NCBI RefSeq assembly: GCF_964204645.1 | Contig: NC_134031.1 | Span: 19,835,307 to 19,899,306 of the forward strand | From: Tubulanus polymorphus | Lineage: Eukaryota; Nemertea; Palaeonemertea; Tubulaniformes; Tubulanidae | Direction: 5' to 3' | DNA length: 64,000 nucleotides | In this document: piece after piece, positions 47,131 through 61,000 of the stretch | Position numbering within the stretch: the stretch's first letter is position 1 | How the letters are laid out: every line of letters starts with the position of its first letter | Notes under the pieces: model-generated | Databases searched by the model: none | The model's input: only the letters and a program-made list of their open reading frames with translations | What the model was told of the DNA's origin: nothing | Translations under genes and position numbers: made by a program

Positions 47131-49576
47131 CCTGTAATTCATGTAATTCATGCCTGCTTTCAGGAGAGACTAAAATAATTGATAATTTTTTCATCTTTTC
47201 ATTTATCAGGTTAAACTGGGGATAGTAACATTCATTTCGGCGATATAAACTAAATCACCTAAACACAAATATAGAAATCAATGAATTTCTGCGTCTGAAA
47301 ATCGAAGCCTATTCTTCTCCCAAAAAAACTGCAGACTAAACTGTAATTCGAGACGGACGCGACGACAAAGAAGCGATGAGTCGTCGGTCGGTGTCAACCG
47401 AGTACACGTCGCAGTCAACGCGCAATCACCGATGAATAGTCACCCGTGGAGACCGTCGACTACAACAATGAAAGCCGTTACACAAATCATCCATACTTGA
47501 AATCGACAGACGGAAGATCGGATATTTTTCACATACATGAAACAGTATACGATTCCTCTACAGGGAGAAAAATAAAACGGCGACAAAGTAAAACTTTTTA
47601 AAATTAGACACCGATATAGCTTAGAGCGTCGAGTGACATTTTATCGGTAAAAACCTCGGAAGGTTCTATTATCATTCCAAGAATGCGCGTTGAATTGAGT
47701 TCGCCGATGGTAGCTAGGGTGGCGCACACCGATACACACACACTCGACGATCAGCAGATCGTACAAAGAGAACTGCTGCTAAAAATCAATGTCTAGACTA
47801 ATTGAAGGTGAAGAATGGATGGATGAATGTCGCTCGCTCCTCGCACGCTCCTCGCACACAGCAGTGATCAGACATCGGTTCGTTCTCTATCATCATTGAT
47901 CATCAATCAATCAATGAGAACATTTTAACCTCTACGAGAAAACTACAAGCAGACTTTAACTCTGCACCTCATTACCATACATATATATATATATATACTC
48001 GTAGCACGAACCCTCGAGACAGCAGAGAGCTTCTGCGATCAGACCTACTTATCTTATCCTTCCATCAGACCCAACTTTACCCTTCCATCAGACCCTACTG
48101 ATCTTACCCTTCTAATCAGACCCTACTGATCTTACCCTTCCATCAGACCTTACTGATCTTACCCTTCCATCAGACCCTACTGATCTTACCCTTCTAATCA
48201 GACCTTACTGATCTTACCCTTCCATCAGACCTTACTGATCCTTCCCTTCTAATCAGACCATACTGATCCTTCCCTTCCAACAGACCCTACTAAACTTACC
48301 CTTACATCAGACCCTACTGATCTTACCCTTCTAATCAGCCCTCACTGATCTTACCCTTCCATCAGACCTTACTGATCCTTCCCTTCTAATCAGACCATAC
48401 TGATCCTTCCCTTCCAACAGACCCTACTAAACTTACCCTTACATCAGACCCTACAGATCTTACCCTTCCATCAGACCCTACAGATCTTACCCTTCCATCA
48501 GACCCTACAGATCTTACCCTTCCATCAGACCCTACAGATCTTACCCTTCTAATCAGACCCTACAGATCTTACCCTTCCATCAGACCCTACAGATCTTACC
48601 CTATAATATCCCTGAATAGACTCGCAAATACCTCAACAATCAGGGGACAATTTTTGAGCCAACAGTTTCAACGCGGCTCATTTATTTCATAGTTCAAGGT
48701 GAATTTTTTAACAGTTTTCACCCAGTTATCGAGCATCGATCTAAAATCTGAGATAGATGACGACGATGAGTGGAGATTGACCGGCGATGAAGCGAGAGGG
48801 AGATAGAAAACTAACCAGATCCACTGTGGACACTACCGTCGCGTTGAGGAACAACGTTCGTATATCCGATTGTTTCCGTCGTGTAATTATACGGCATCGA
48901 TGCATAGCTTCCGTAGTTACTACTGTTATATATATATTGATTGTTCCAGGCAGGTGGCGGTAGCGGTGCGAGCGTATCGCGATCGGCCTCCGATACGGAA
49001 TCCACGTCGTCTAGACTCAACGTCGATAGAGCTGAAAATAAATAAATACAAAACGACATCAGAAAAACGACCTCGATAAATTACATGAATACATTGCGTA
49101 AACAGGCTCCTCACAGAACGGTCAATCGGGATATTTGGACTTTTCAAAGAGTTTTATAGGAAAAATTTCAGATTTCGAGGAAGTATTCGCCTTCCTCCTA
49201 AATCTGTTTATCTCGGTAAACTATCCCATACACTACCTAAACTCAGTTTCTAAATCAGTAACCGCCTTATTGGGAAAATCTAGGCCCCAACTGTATCGAT
49301 TTCTGTACAACTGGACAATAATTTCTTACTACGAAACGATATTCATGATTTGATGAAAGATCAGAAATAGACAGGTGAATTGATGGACCGAGTTACGATA
49401 GAAGCTTAGTAAAATCTATTCGTCTCATTGTACTCGGGTAAACGAATGTTTTTTGTTCGATACATGTATTCATCATTCAATGACTGAGCGAGAGGAGAAA
49501 CTATTATTGTTATTTTTATGAGAGGATTTTTGGTGTATATTGTGTGTAAGTGTCTGTGCGTGACTGTAACGCTGTC

Positions 49577-49652
<76 letters not shown>

Positions 49653-52044
49653 TGTGGTTTATAGGTGAAGCACCTAGATATATATGCAACGGCACTCTCG
49701 ACCTTTTTTTTTAAAAAAAAACCTATACAAGATGTGTTTCTCGGTTGTCGGTGCACCTGTATCAATCGAAGCTGTATGATACACAGTGTATTATACAGCG
49801 TGCTCAGCTCACGAGTACACTCCCCTCTCCCCCTCCCCCTGACTGCTGCACGGGGTTACAGGTATAACTACTCGTCAAACATCACCTATAAATCAACTTC
49901 TGATCCAAACTCTCTCTTTCTCTCTCTAAACTACACTCTAAATATAGCTCGAAATCACATCTCAAAATTGCTGTGGTTTTATAGTAAATCAATGCGTACA
50001 TCTTCCTCTCTGTCTGGTCTGTATTTATCGAGAATTATTTGAAATTCATGCACTAGAAAAATCAATCGAAAATCAGATGGTTTTGTATTCGACGGCGAAG
50101 TATCTTATTAACCCCTAGTATTCATCTTCAATTTTTTGGTTTCATAAAGCCCGCCAAATCAAAGTTCTTATCAAAGTTCTAAAAATAGCTCATAGTTTAT
50201 TCATATCCTGGGTTTGAGACGGTCACTTGTTAATAGAATCAACTCGCGGTTGAAATTCAATGGAATACCTGTTTAAATGAGCGCAGCACATCAACATCAT
50301 ACACACTATGATAATCACTGAATTATATTTCCATTTAGTCTACTGCGTATATATCATTATAGAGATAATTAGGGGCCAAATGTCACGTAGGGTTAATACG
50401 TTCCCCAGTAATCCAAGCCAATTACCGGCGTGTCAGTTTTTTTTCTCAGGCCTTTTTAATAATATTCCGGGCGTTTCGAGTCTATTAATCTCGCTCGGAA
50501 CAATGTATATATGTACATTCTACTAACGAAACGTCTCGAGCGTCGACTTCTATTGTGACATTAATCCTCACTTAATCATACACGGAATCGGAAACGAACT
50601 ATAGTTCAACTAAGATCCTATAGTTCAACTACGATCTACTTTAAAATACATGGAATTCATTCCGAAATGTTTAGAAATTTAGCTCTGCTTAAAACTCTGA
50701 ATATGAATGGAATATGAGAGCATCTTTTAGAAACATGCCGAGTTCGATTATCCAAATTGCGTCTAGGCGAGAGGTAGTTTTAAACCGGATGAGTTCCTGA
50801 CTTAGTTACAATTCCACTTAGTCCGCGGAAAATAATCAGTTTTAAACCGAAGAATCCCGGGGGCAGGAAATAAATGTCTCCAGTTCATCCTTAATGGGAC
50901 TCTTAAGGCCGGGGGGAGAGGGTTTACTCCATACTTTTCAGTCAATCGATGTCTATATGAAATTAAACCACGCGAAGTATTCAACATTGTAAATAACAAA
51001 CTCCGGCAGGAAAACTTTCGCAAAGCGTGCTATAAAACTCCGTAGAAAGTACGATCTTTCTGCTGATTGACGCCGCCGATGTTTTCAGTATTGTTGCTAG
51101 TTAAGTTACACAGGTATCCGGGGCTCGTTAAGCCGGACTCGTTCTCGTCGTCATCGTACTTACTTCCAGCCAGATCGCCGAACACGTAGTAACACTGCTC
51201 TGAGAATGTGATTTTATTCACCGTATGTCGGATATAGTTCGCTTTCAGCAAGTTGCAGCCGTATTTGCGAGCGTCGCGTCGGTCCGCGAAACCTTCGACG
51301 TGCGTGAATAACCAGTCCACCAAATCGGAACCTGTAATATGAATAATTGAAATAAGTTTTCACCAAAAATTTTCTTTTTAAAGATTTCTAACTTTTACCG
51401 ATAAAAAATGAAATCAAAAAAATTTTTGGAATTTTTTTTCAAATATATCGGATCGAAACGGGCAGGGAAATGGTTAACTCGAAGTATCGACGAACGGCTT
51501 AAAAAATTCATAAATTGAAGTGCACCGATTGACTCGCTGCGAGTACCATCGAACGGTAACCCGGTAACTGATTTAAAACTATACAAGTGATTGTGTTGTA
51601 TAGAATAGTGAAACACTACGACTCAATGCACCGCGCGGTATATATAGAGAGAGACTCGAGTCTCAACGCGCCAACTCATGATTAATAATCCAATAAATTC
51701 ATCATCACACCCATCGAGGTCAATCCGTCTGATATTAATTTCACGTTTCCCCAAACGATTACATCGACTAATCGCCGATTTTTAAACGCTGCGCGTTAAA
51801 TGAAATAAATCATCGACTGTAACCGACGTTGAGCCGACGTTGAGCCACTCTACGAATGAACAAACTGAGTCTGAAATGTTTCGACTAAATGGTAATAGTC
51901 ATCTTCAGGAATACTGTATAATTATTCCTAAATATGACTATTAGAATATAGTCGAAACGTCGAATGAATACTAGCTCAAAGAATACCGTATTCCTGTATT
52001 CATTTCAGACTCAGTTTATTCCTCATATCAAATCCGATCGGCGG

Positions 52045-52075
<31 letters not shown>

Positions 52076-55000
52076 ATAAATGCATTCGGTATCGTAATTT
52101 TCAGCCACATTCGATCGCGGATCTCTAGACCCGAGTCCGGTTGAGCCATCGCCTTCACGATCGTCGCCATATCCATATTCACGTTCAAATGCATCTGTTC
52201 TTCGTAACCTGCGAAAGAAAAAAACGAGAATAATTAATGAATCATCTCGGCAGAATATGGAAACATCTTCACTAGAGAAATCCCACGCGAATTAATTACA
52301 TTTTTCGACGCACTGATCCGAATTGCAAGATGCGTCCATGTTTGCCCGACGTACTACCGAGAAACTAGATACGCAATCGGACGAAACGAATATTCTTCGC
52401 AAAAAAAACCGGAGCGTTCGTATTCATCGTCGAGTCGTCTCGAACTGTGAGCGAACAATGAACGAAGGGGGGACCAAACGGTGTCACGATCATTACGATA
52501 CACAGAGACAACCGGACAATTATTCCAAACAACTCATTCCACCGCCGATAAATACATACCACATTCTACTTTAGATTCTATTTTCGTAGCCATGACGAAA
52601 AACAACTCATCGAAGGCTGTATTATAACTAACGACGATGACCAGCGCGTGTAAACAGGACAGTTCAACGTAGTGTATCGAACCGTATAGGTAAACATGAT
52701 TTAAAATACATGTTTGTCTGTCCGTGCGTCTGTCTGTCTGTCTGCGAGTGAGTGAGTGTGTTCACCGAGTACTGCTACACGCGTGCCTGCCTGCCTGCGT
52801 GCGTGCAGCTTTACGCGCACTACCAGATACATACAGAGAGGAGCATGTTCACTACTCGAGATCGAACTGATGTCCACCTCATCGCTCTCTCGCTCTTAGT
52901 CTTAATCAATTCATTTTTAAATAAAGTGTTCTCGTTCTGTGCCTCCCCGAATCGACGCCGTAATAATACAAGACGGCGAATACAGAAATTATTGACGAAA
53001 TGAAAATAGATTCGTGAGAATAGAAATCTAGAATCTAGAGAATCACTCGACGACACAACGAGAAGAGAATCGACACAGAGAAAAAGAGATCATAATAGAA
53101 AGAGACTCAAGAGAGGAAACAAAGAGAATCGAAAAAGAATCAAGAGAGAATCGACAAGGTTTACGTAACTTGATTTTAAAACAAGTACCGGTACATAGTC
53201 AATAGCGCCAGAGAGAGAGAGGGAGAGGGGAAGGAGAGATAGGGGGAAGGAGAGATAGGGGAGAGAGAGGGAGGAGAAGGAGAGATATCCATCGGTATCC
53301 ATCCAAACTAGGTGAATATTCTCTCCAAAGGCTAGACTAACCCTTCAAATATCTAATTCCAAGAATTTCATTTTCAAAATTCAGGATTCTCAGCCAGATC
53401 CATAAAGCTTTCATAGGCCTTTCCTAAAGATCTGTTTTTATTTTTCAAGAATATCACATCTCAGAAACATTAGCCGCATCATAAACACTAGCTATGCTGT
53501 ATATCTTTTTCTGATACAGGTACTTCACAAAATAAACGCAAACAAATGCAATGTTGTAGTATTCTCAAGGATTTCTAATACAATCTCTCATTCACTCGCA
53601 ATCTCATCGGTAATCAGTTTTTTCCTCTCAAACCTCGAAATCTGTTTCTCTGAAGCCTATTATTATCAGTATCGGCTACTGATATCAGACCTGAGCGTGT
53701 GCTTGCAGTTGATTCACTATCGAGAACTTGTAAACTGTCAGAAACTAAGTGAAACCTACAAATCATCGCCGAGGTGGTGGCTGAGAAACTATTCAACGAT
53801 TTACCAGATTTACTGTCCGTCTAATACTATTGATTTTCACAAGTAGTTGATTTATGAAACATAAAAAAAAGAAACAACTAAATAATGTACATCATCCGCT
53901 GAAATAGTATCAATTATACCTATAGTACTCGAATAGCTGTGGCTGATTTATACAAGGTGCCGTCACTTTCTGCCCATCTACGAATTCCAAGAGTTTACCC
54001 CGAATTTTCCATTTGATTACATAAAAGAATCAGAGAAATTTCTAGGTTTAATATGTTACGATTCTTTCATTTTTCATTGAAATATGTAAAAGACAGGATC
54101 GATGTTAATCAGACTGTTCAATTTTCCAGTTCAATTGCTGCATAAAACAACCACCTAGACATTACTAACCGATCACAGAAGAACTAACGCTTGCCCAATA
54201 AAACTAGATGAACTGGTAATCTATGTAAAATGTCCAATACGAAGTGAAAAGATCCATTGTGTAGTTAAATCTACATTTTACATGCAAAACACATATATAG
54301 ATGCACAGGAAGCAAATTATCTTGAACTTAGAGAAGTGGCCGAATTCCCTGCCACAACGCAGGCAGCTCTAACAGATCAGTGAATCCAAATACCCTGATA
54401 TTACCCTGGCCTCTGACCAAATGTTCCCTGATTAAATTTTAAGATATCCTCAGTGGGGGCTGTTTCTTAACTAGAGGTTCATTGTGCCACTCATCGGTGA
54501 GAACAATGAGACACAAAAATTTGATCTCGCCAACCTAGTTCCTGATTTTCGCCAACAGGGAAAAATAAATCTGAAATTCCTGATCTGTAAGAACCGTTAG
54601 AGCACTAATAAGAGACAGTGTTTTCAATAAGAGCCAGGTCCCAGGTCCCAGGTCCGTCTGTTGTTTGTAAAGGACCCGCCTGCTTTTTCAAACCAGCCTT
54701 CGTTTCAGGGACTGTGACATATAATGGGACATTCCTGTTTTTCAAAGAGACCTGGCTTGTTTATTTCTTATTGAAAACACTGAGAGAGAGGGAGTAATAA
54801 AACTTACGTTCTGATTCAGGTATTGAACTGGTAATTGAAGAACTCGTTGACGTCATCGTACTCAACGACGGACTCATCGGGTTGATCGGGCCGCGATTAC
54901 TACCCGGGGCGCCACCTGGCGGCAGTTCGCCGCGCATCGCCGTCGTATGAGCGACCCACGCCGATGGATCGATCGGTCGAACCGGCTCCTGACGCGGAAT

Positions 55001-58000
55001 CGTAAAATATCCCTTCGGATTCGGGTCCCAACACTTAGCTACCACTAGAGTGATAGGACTGCAAAATAAACAACAAACTCATTATTAATTACCTGATTCA
55101 ACACTCTAAACTGGTTCAGTAATAAACCTGTATGAGATCCAGGGATCAATTGTAGTTGCGACTAAGATTTAAAACCAGTCTGAGCTCATTGTGGTTGTAT
55201 AAACAGTCTAACAACTTACGACCAGTCTAAGCTCATTTTAGTTCTATAACCAATCAAACAATTTCAGTCTAAGATCATTTTGGTTCTATAACCGACATAA
55301 CAACTTAAAGACAACTTAAAGCCCCCAGTCTATGCAAATTTTGGTTCTATAACCGATCTGACAACTTAAAGACCCAGTCTTTTTTGGTTCTGTAACCAAT
55401 CTAACAACGCTAATAGCCTACAACTGGTCCCAGAATATAGGCCTAACTAATCTAATGATTTTAAGAAATCAGGGATAGCAACAGCATTTTCATGAGTTCA
55501 TTCTTGGAAAGTGCTGTGGAATCCACACAATAAATGAAGCCATGTACTGAAACCACACTACGAATAGTTCTACAGTTAAACTGCCCCCATACTGGTTAAC
55601 ATTCACTTGTATTCCATCAATTCATCCATGTTCAGATAAATCTCTCGCGCGCTATAAAAACTTCCCCGCGATATTTTTACGGAACGAATGCAATTAAGAT
55701 TGTACGACAAGCGGGGAGTCGGTCTGCCGCGGACCCGGGCAGACCCGGGGAGTCATGTACCGGTGTAGACACAGGTTCGTGATCTATGCCGTGTTATTAC
55801 ATTGAACTGCATCAACACCTTCATAAAAATACCCTTAAAATAAAACATCTGTTTCTGACTCTTCCACTCTTCGCTGCCAATCAAAACATCACTGACTCTT
55901 TTATTAACCCCTAAACTGTTCAATAAATTTTGCACCTTAATCATGCCATAAAAACCGTTAAAATAATGTTTAAACATTGATACCTAATACGCATTATTTA
56001 AGGGGTTCTGTGTGAGTCGATGTGCACTACGTCAATATTAGTGTTTCAAAATAACAATTACAATTGTGAATTTTGGGATTTATTTCGTAATTAGATTACA
56101 TTTCAAAAAGCTTATTCTTCTCGAGAGAATGTGTACTATATCATCAAAATATCTGTCAGTGGTCAATTCAATTTTATCAATGTTGACAATATTAAGAAAT
56201 AAGTGTGTTATTTTTCAAGGCTTCAATGAAATTTTCAAGTTAGTTGTCTTGCTAGATCAATCTTTCAACAAAGCAAGAATTTAGGTTAATGCTTAAGGAT
56301 CAGAAAAATACAATTTTTATATTCTAAATCATTCCGGGGTTCAATGGTGATGGTTAGGAATCTTGCCCCCCCCCCCCCCCTAGCCACTCCAGCTGAATGA
56401 AACCACTGGTTTATGCCTACATTAACTAGCAGTCAAACTTAATGCCTCAATAAACTAGCTGTGAAACAATTAGCAACAAATCAATTCACTGATCAGGGAA
56501 CAGGTCTACCAGGTCTACGCGTTTGAATTAAATCCACTTGTCTTAAACAGAGGAAAAAGTTGGCTTAGGTGAAATAAATTGTTGAAATAGTTCAGGGTTA
56601 AAACTGACATTAAACACTTCACACAATATTGACTAGTAAGCACCCACCAAACCCTGTTAGCTATCATTAACAGTACGAATTGAATCAATTTACGCATAAT
56701 TGACAAATGAGATGAATTTGATACGCCGAGAAGAAGCAATGAAATATACTACCGACTCCCTCTATCAATACCAAACAAAAACGAACGCGGTAAGCATACT
56801 CCATCTGGTGTTAAAACTTGGAACTAAATGAACCAGACATGACTCAAAAAATGAATGAAATCTAGCTATGACATATCGCTAGGATTTATATTCTATATAT
56901 AACGATCATTGATGTTAGATAATTTCAGTGTGGTTGCTGGAGACTAATAGATTAGTTTGACTAGTCGGGCTGACGATGAAAAACGTGAATACTGACCCTG
57001 GTTTTTGCACAGCTTCCCGTAAAGTTCTGACAGCGTCGTCGTTACTCATATTCTCGAAACTAATCCCGTTTACTTCGAGAATCATATCTCCAGGTTCGAT
57101 ACGACCGTCTTGAGCTATAGCACCGCTTTAAAATAACAACAATACGATACGTATTATCAGAGGACAACGTGCTTATCACGGTCGGTATTATCACTGTCAC
57201 AGAATACTTACCCTTTCATGATAGATCCCACATATATTCCACCATCTCCTCCTTTGTTACTTTGGCCGACAATACTTATACCCAAAAAATTCACTGTATC
57301 TGTAAATAAACAGAGGAATCGTAAAACTTAAATTACTATTGATTACACTTCATATTGTAACGAAGACGACAGTTCAGACTTAACCACTATAACCTTTGTG
57401 TGGAATTGGACCCTGGGGCCAGTTGCACAGTCGTGACTTAAGTCCAAAAGTGGTCTTGAATCTTAAGACTGGTCTTAAGTTGTTAGATTGGCTATAGAAC
57501 TAAGTTGGTTTTAGACTGGTCTTAAGTCTAAGCCATGACTATGCAACCGGCCCCAGGGACTGAACGTTATACGGTTGGATGAATACTAGTTTAGAGAAGA
57601 AACTTACCTAAATTGACTGTAACAGTTATAACATTTAGTGACATGGTTGAATCTGTGATACTACTAAATGATGATGCCTGAAAATAGATCATTAAATACG
57701 TATCATATAACAACGTTTAGTTTTAATAACATATCTAATAATGATTCATGTAGTTACTTACCCTACTAATAGGTGGCATCCTATGCCTGCGTCTCCGCCG
57801 CCGATGTCGGCCATATTTTGAAGACCTAGCCGTAGTTTCTGTCGTCGTTGAGAATCTAACAATAGAGAGAAGATTTGAACCTACATGCAATATAAGCCAT
57901 TACTATGCAACTGGCCCCTGGAGGTTGTATAATTCTTAAATATTCCCAGGGGAGTTCCTTTTAGTCCTGCGATAATGTCTTTACCCTTTCAGTGCGTCTA

Positions 58001-61000
58001 CACCGCAGTGCGGTGTATGAATTGGTGATGGATTTTGCTAGTACACTGCACTGCGGTGTATTGATGTAATTAGTAATTATCTCTCTCGAAAAATGGCAGC
58101 ACCAGTCTAACATAGTGAAATATTAGTAACTAACGATACGCTGCACCATGGTGTAGACGCACTATAGTGCTATTCCCATTATTCAACACACTAGGGTGGA
58201 ATTAATCGAAATATTCAAATTATCTCCAGCACTATAGGGTATTAATTAGTCTGCACTGAAAGGGTTAAAAAGGTATTCAGGACAGGAGGCTGAACGCGCC
58301 CCTGCGTTAGTATTACCTGCTAGAAGCAGCATCATCCTCCGAATCAAAGAAACTAGTTGTATCTATATCACTTGTTAGCACCGATGATGACGTATCAAAC
58401 GTATGACGTTCTCGTAACCGTTCTAGTTTACTGTGACCATTTAACCGAGAACCTACAATAAACAAATATCAACATTCATTAACACTAACTCGCCATCTAT
58501 ACAATAAACAGCGAACTAAACTAGGTTTCTTCCAAACATCAAAAGTAAAATGCTTCATGTATTTTTGCATCCTGTGTGAATTATGGAGGCAGATATAACA
58601 TGATAAATAATGCCAGAAAGTGAACTTCAAAACAAACTGAAGTAAAATAGCAATAAAATGAAGTTCAAAGCTAGAAAGAGTGTTAAGTAATAGAAATCAC
58701 TGGCTGCAAGTCTTCATAGCAGTCATAAGTACATTCTTCAGACTGCGCAACATGTTTTGATATCATCGCCGCAAAAGGATGCCTTGCATAAATGTAACTA
58801 GGATCGCTGTACGTGGATATATCTTAGAGAAATCAAACCGGCGAAAGAAGAATTTTAAAAATACAGCGCGTTGAAAAAACTAGAAGGGACTGAATTGAAC
58901 AGGTGTCCCGAAAACGGAGACATACGCCGAACAAAACCATCGAAAATACAGCAAAAATCAAACGACCAACACAATCGTCAACTCTTCAAATTCAGATTCA
59001 GTTTAATAAAAGCTATATTGTTATGACTGGTTGTAAGAGGGAGGGAGCCCTGCAGCTATAAGAGCTGGCCCGAGGATACAACATAGTGACGTGCGGGCTG
59101 TACATGTGAACAAACTGGCTGTAGAGATGCCTACAATAATCACACCTACGAGCGATAGTTAATGGGGCTTCACCGCCGCAGGGTTTAACGCGAGATTCTT
59201 TCTCTCCATAAACAGTCTGATTATGAGATTCATTTTTTATACTTTTCGGGGAAATGGAATAGAGCCTTGGTCCGTAGTAGGAAGACTTTCTAGGATGTAG
59301 AGTTGCTAGGGGAAAGGGGAGAGGGAACAGATGTAAGATAAAGACTCTAATCACCTTCGATATTAGCAGTTTTATGGTTGTGGGTCAGTGGAGTCAGTGC
59401 AATTATACACGTAATAGCTGGGTGCAAATATCAGAAATAACCATTAAACAATTCACGTAGACAGCAGCCGTGAACGACCTTTAAACCACTCTCTACTGAA
59501 AACTAGCACCCATAAAACAGGTTCTAATCTGATTCCAATGATTAATTCCAGCTATAAACATAATTCACGTCTCGGGGATAGATTTACCAGCCAGACACTG
59601 GTTCATAAAGAACCAACGTTGAAAGCTACGGATTGCAGTAGTGCACATTTTGATAAATGGTTATTGTTACTCTTATAAATACCAGTTAATATGAAATTCT
59701 CTCAGAGAGCAATCTATTCTTTACTAGACTAACTTTGCTCAGATCCAATATCGCCAGGCAGTCGCATTACAGAGATGTGGGAATACACAATCAGAAAATT
59801 GGATAAATGACAAGGGACCCGATCCTGCGTGTACGTATTCTGAACTCACGCTACTGAACCTTGCACTAAATGAGAACTCCGTTTATAGTACGGGTCAATA
59901 TGATTCTGATGTCCGAGAAGTTACATCTATTAATTGGTGTCGTGACAAGATTTGATGACAAGACTCTCCAGACACTGACTAGACCGTTTCTAAAAAACGT
60001 TTTAACCCTTTCCTGTTGTATACGGTCTGAAAGACCTCAGAAAACCTACATATATCGCATTTCACATTTGACTGACCATACCTTCACGTACAGTGCAGTG
60101 CTGCCCTCACAATCTATACCATAAATAAGGGTAGATGGTATTTCTGTCAAAAATAATTTCATCGGAATTTATGATTTCAAACAGAGCCTCATGAAGTGAT
60201 TTACCCAAATAATCCCAGCTATATAGAAAAAAAGCCAAGAAAGAGTTGATTGATGCTGGGAAAAACGTGATTCCCTGGAAAATGTTTTATATAACGTAGA
60301 ACTTGTGGGAATCGTTATAACGCGTATCATCGCGACGATTCTAACTTACTAGACTGATCATCATCGACGGTAGGCGATAGAGTCCAAGGTCGCAGTATGA
60401 TCAGAGTCGTGTGATCAGGGCGCACGATCACGTGATCGCTTACCGGGAAACAACGATATCGTTTTCGACGTTTTTCCGCGCTCACGCAACACGATAATAA
60501 TCCTCGAATACCTTCAGGACGAGCCTTTATATTATTGAATACCATTTTGCCTTTTCAACATCGAGACCCGTCGCGAACGTAAATATTCCGTTTACAATCC
60601 TGAATATTCCTCGCAGATCGGATTTTCTAACGAGAATCTCGATGATATTTTCACTGGTAATTGAAGCTATATCGACCGAATGTCAGTGAAACTGCGAGAT
60701 GTTATTGCACAATCGAGAAACGCAGTTAGACGACGGTTAATATCACGACTGACGACGTGACATCGCCGTTACTGATGAGATGTAGATCTCATGAAGACAC
60801 TTATGGTCACTTACAGCCGGCACGACCGCTAACTAGCTGAGAGAATATTCATTAAATTCTAATTTAAATACAGCGTTATTCGAGGGCCAGTATGAGATAA
60901 GGTGACTCACGACAACCGTCCGAAAGATCGAGAGATGGCTGATCTTTCATTTTCTTAATCACCTATACTAATCAGTCGGCTGCTAATCCGGGCACCTATC

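Noticed and set aside
53614-53796. Ser-rich open frame in a Dishevelled intron
   Set aside because: It ends in a stop and has no fitting acceptor in phase with the preceding exon.
59013-59354. A 113-codon minus-strand frame in a Dishevelled intron
   Set aside because: Composition is ordinary, with no family resemblance and no phase-compatible donor.
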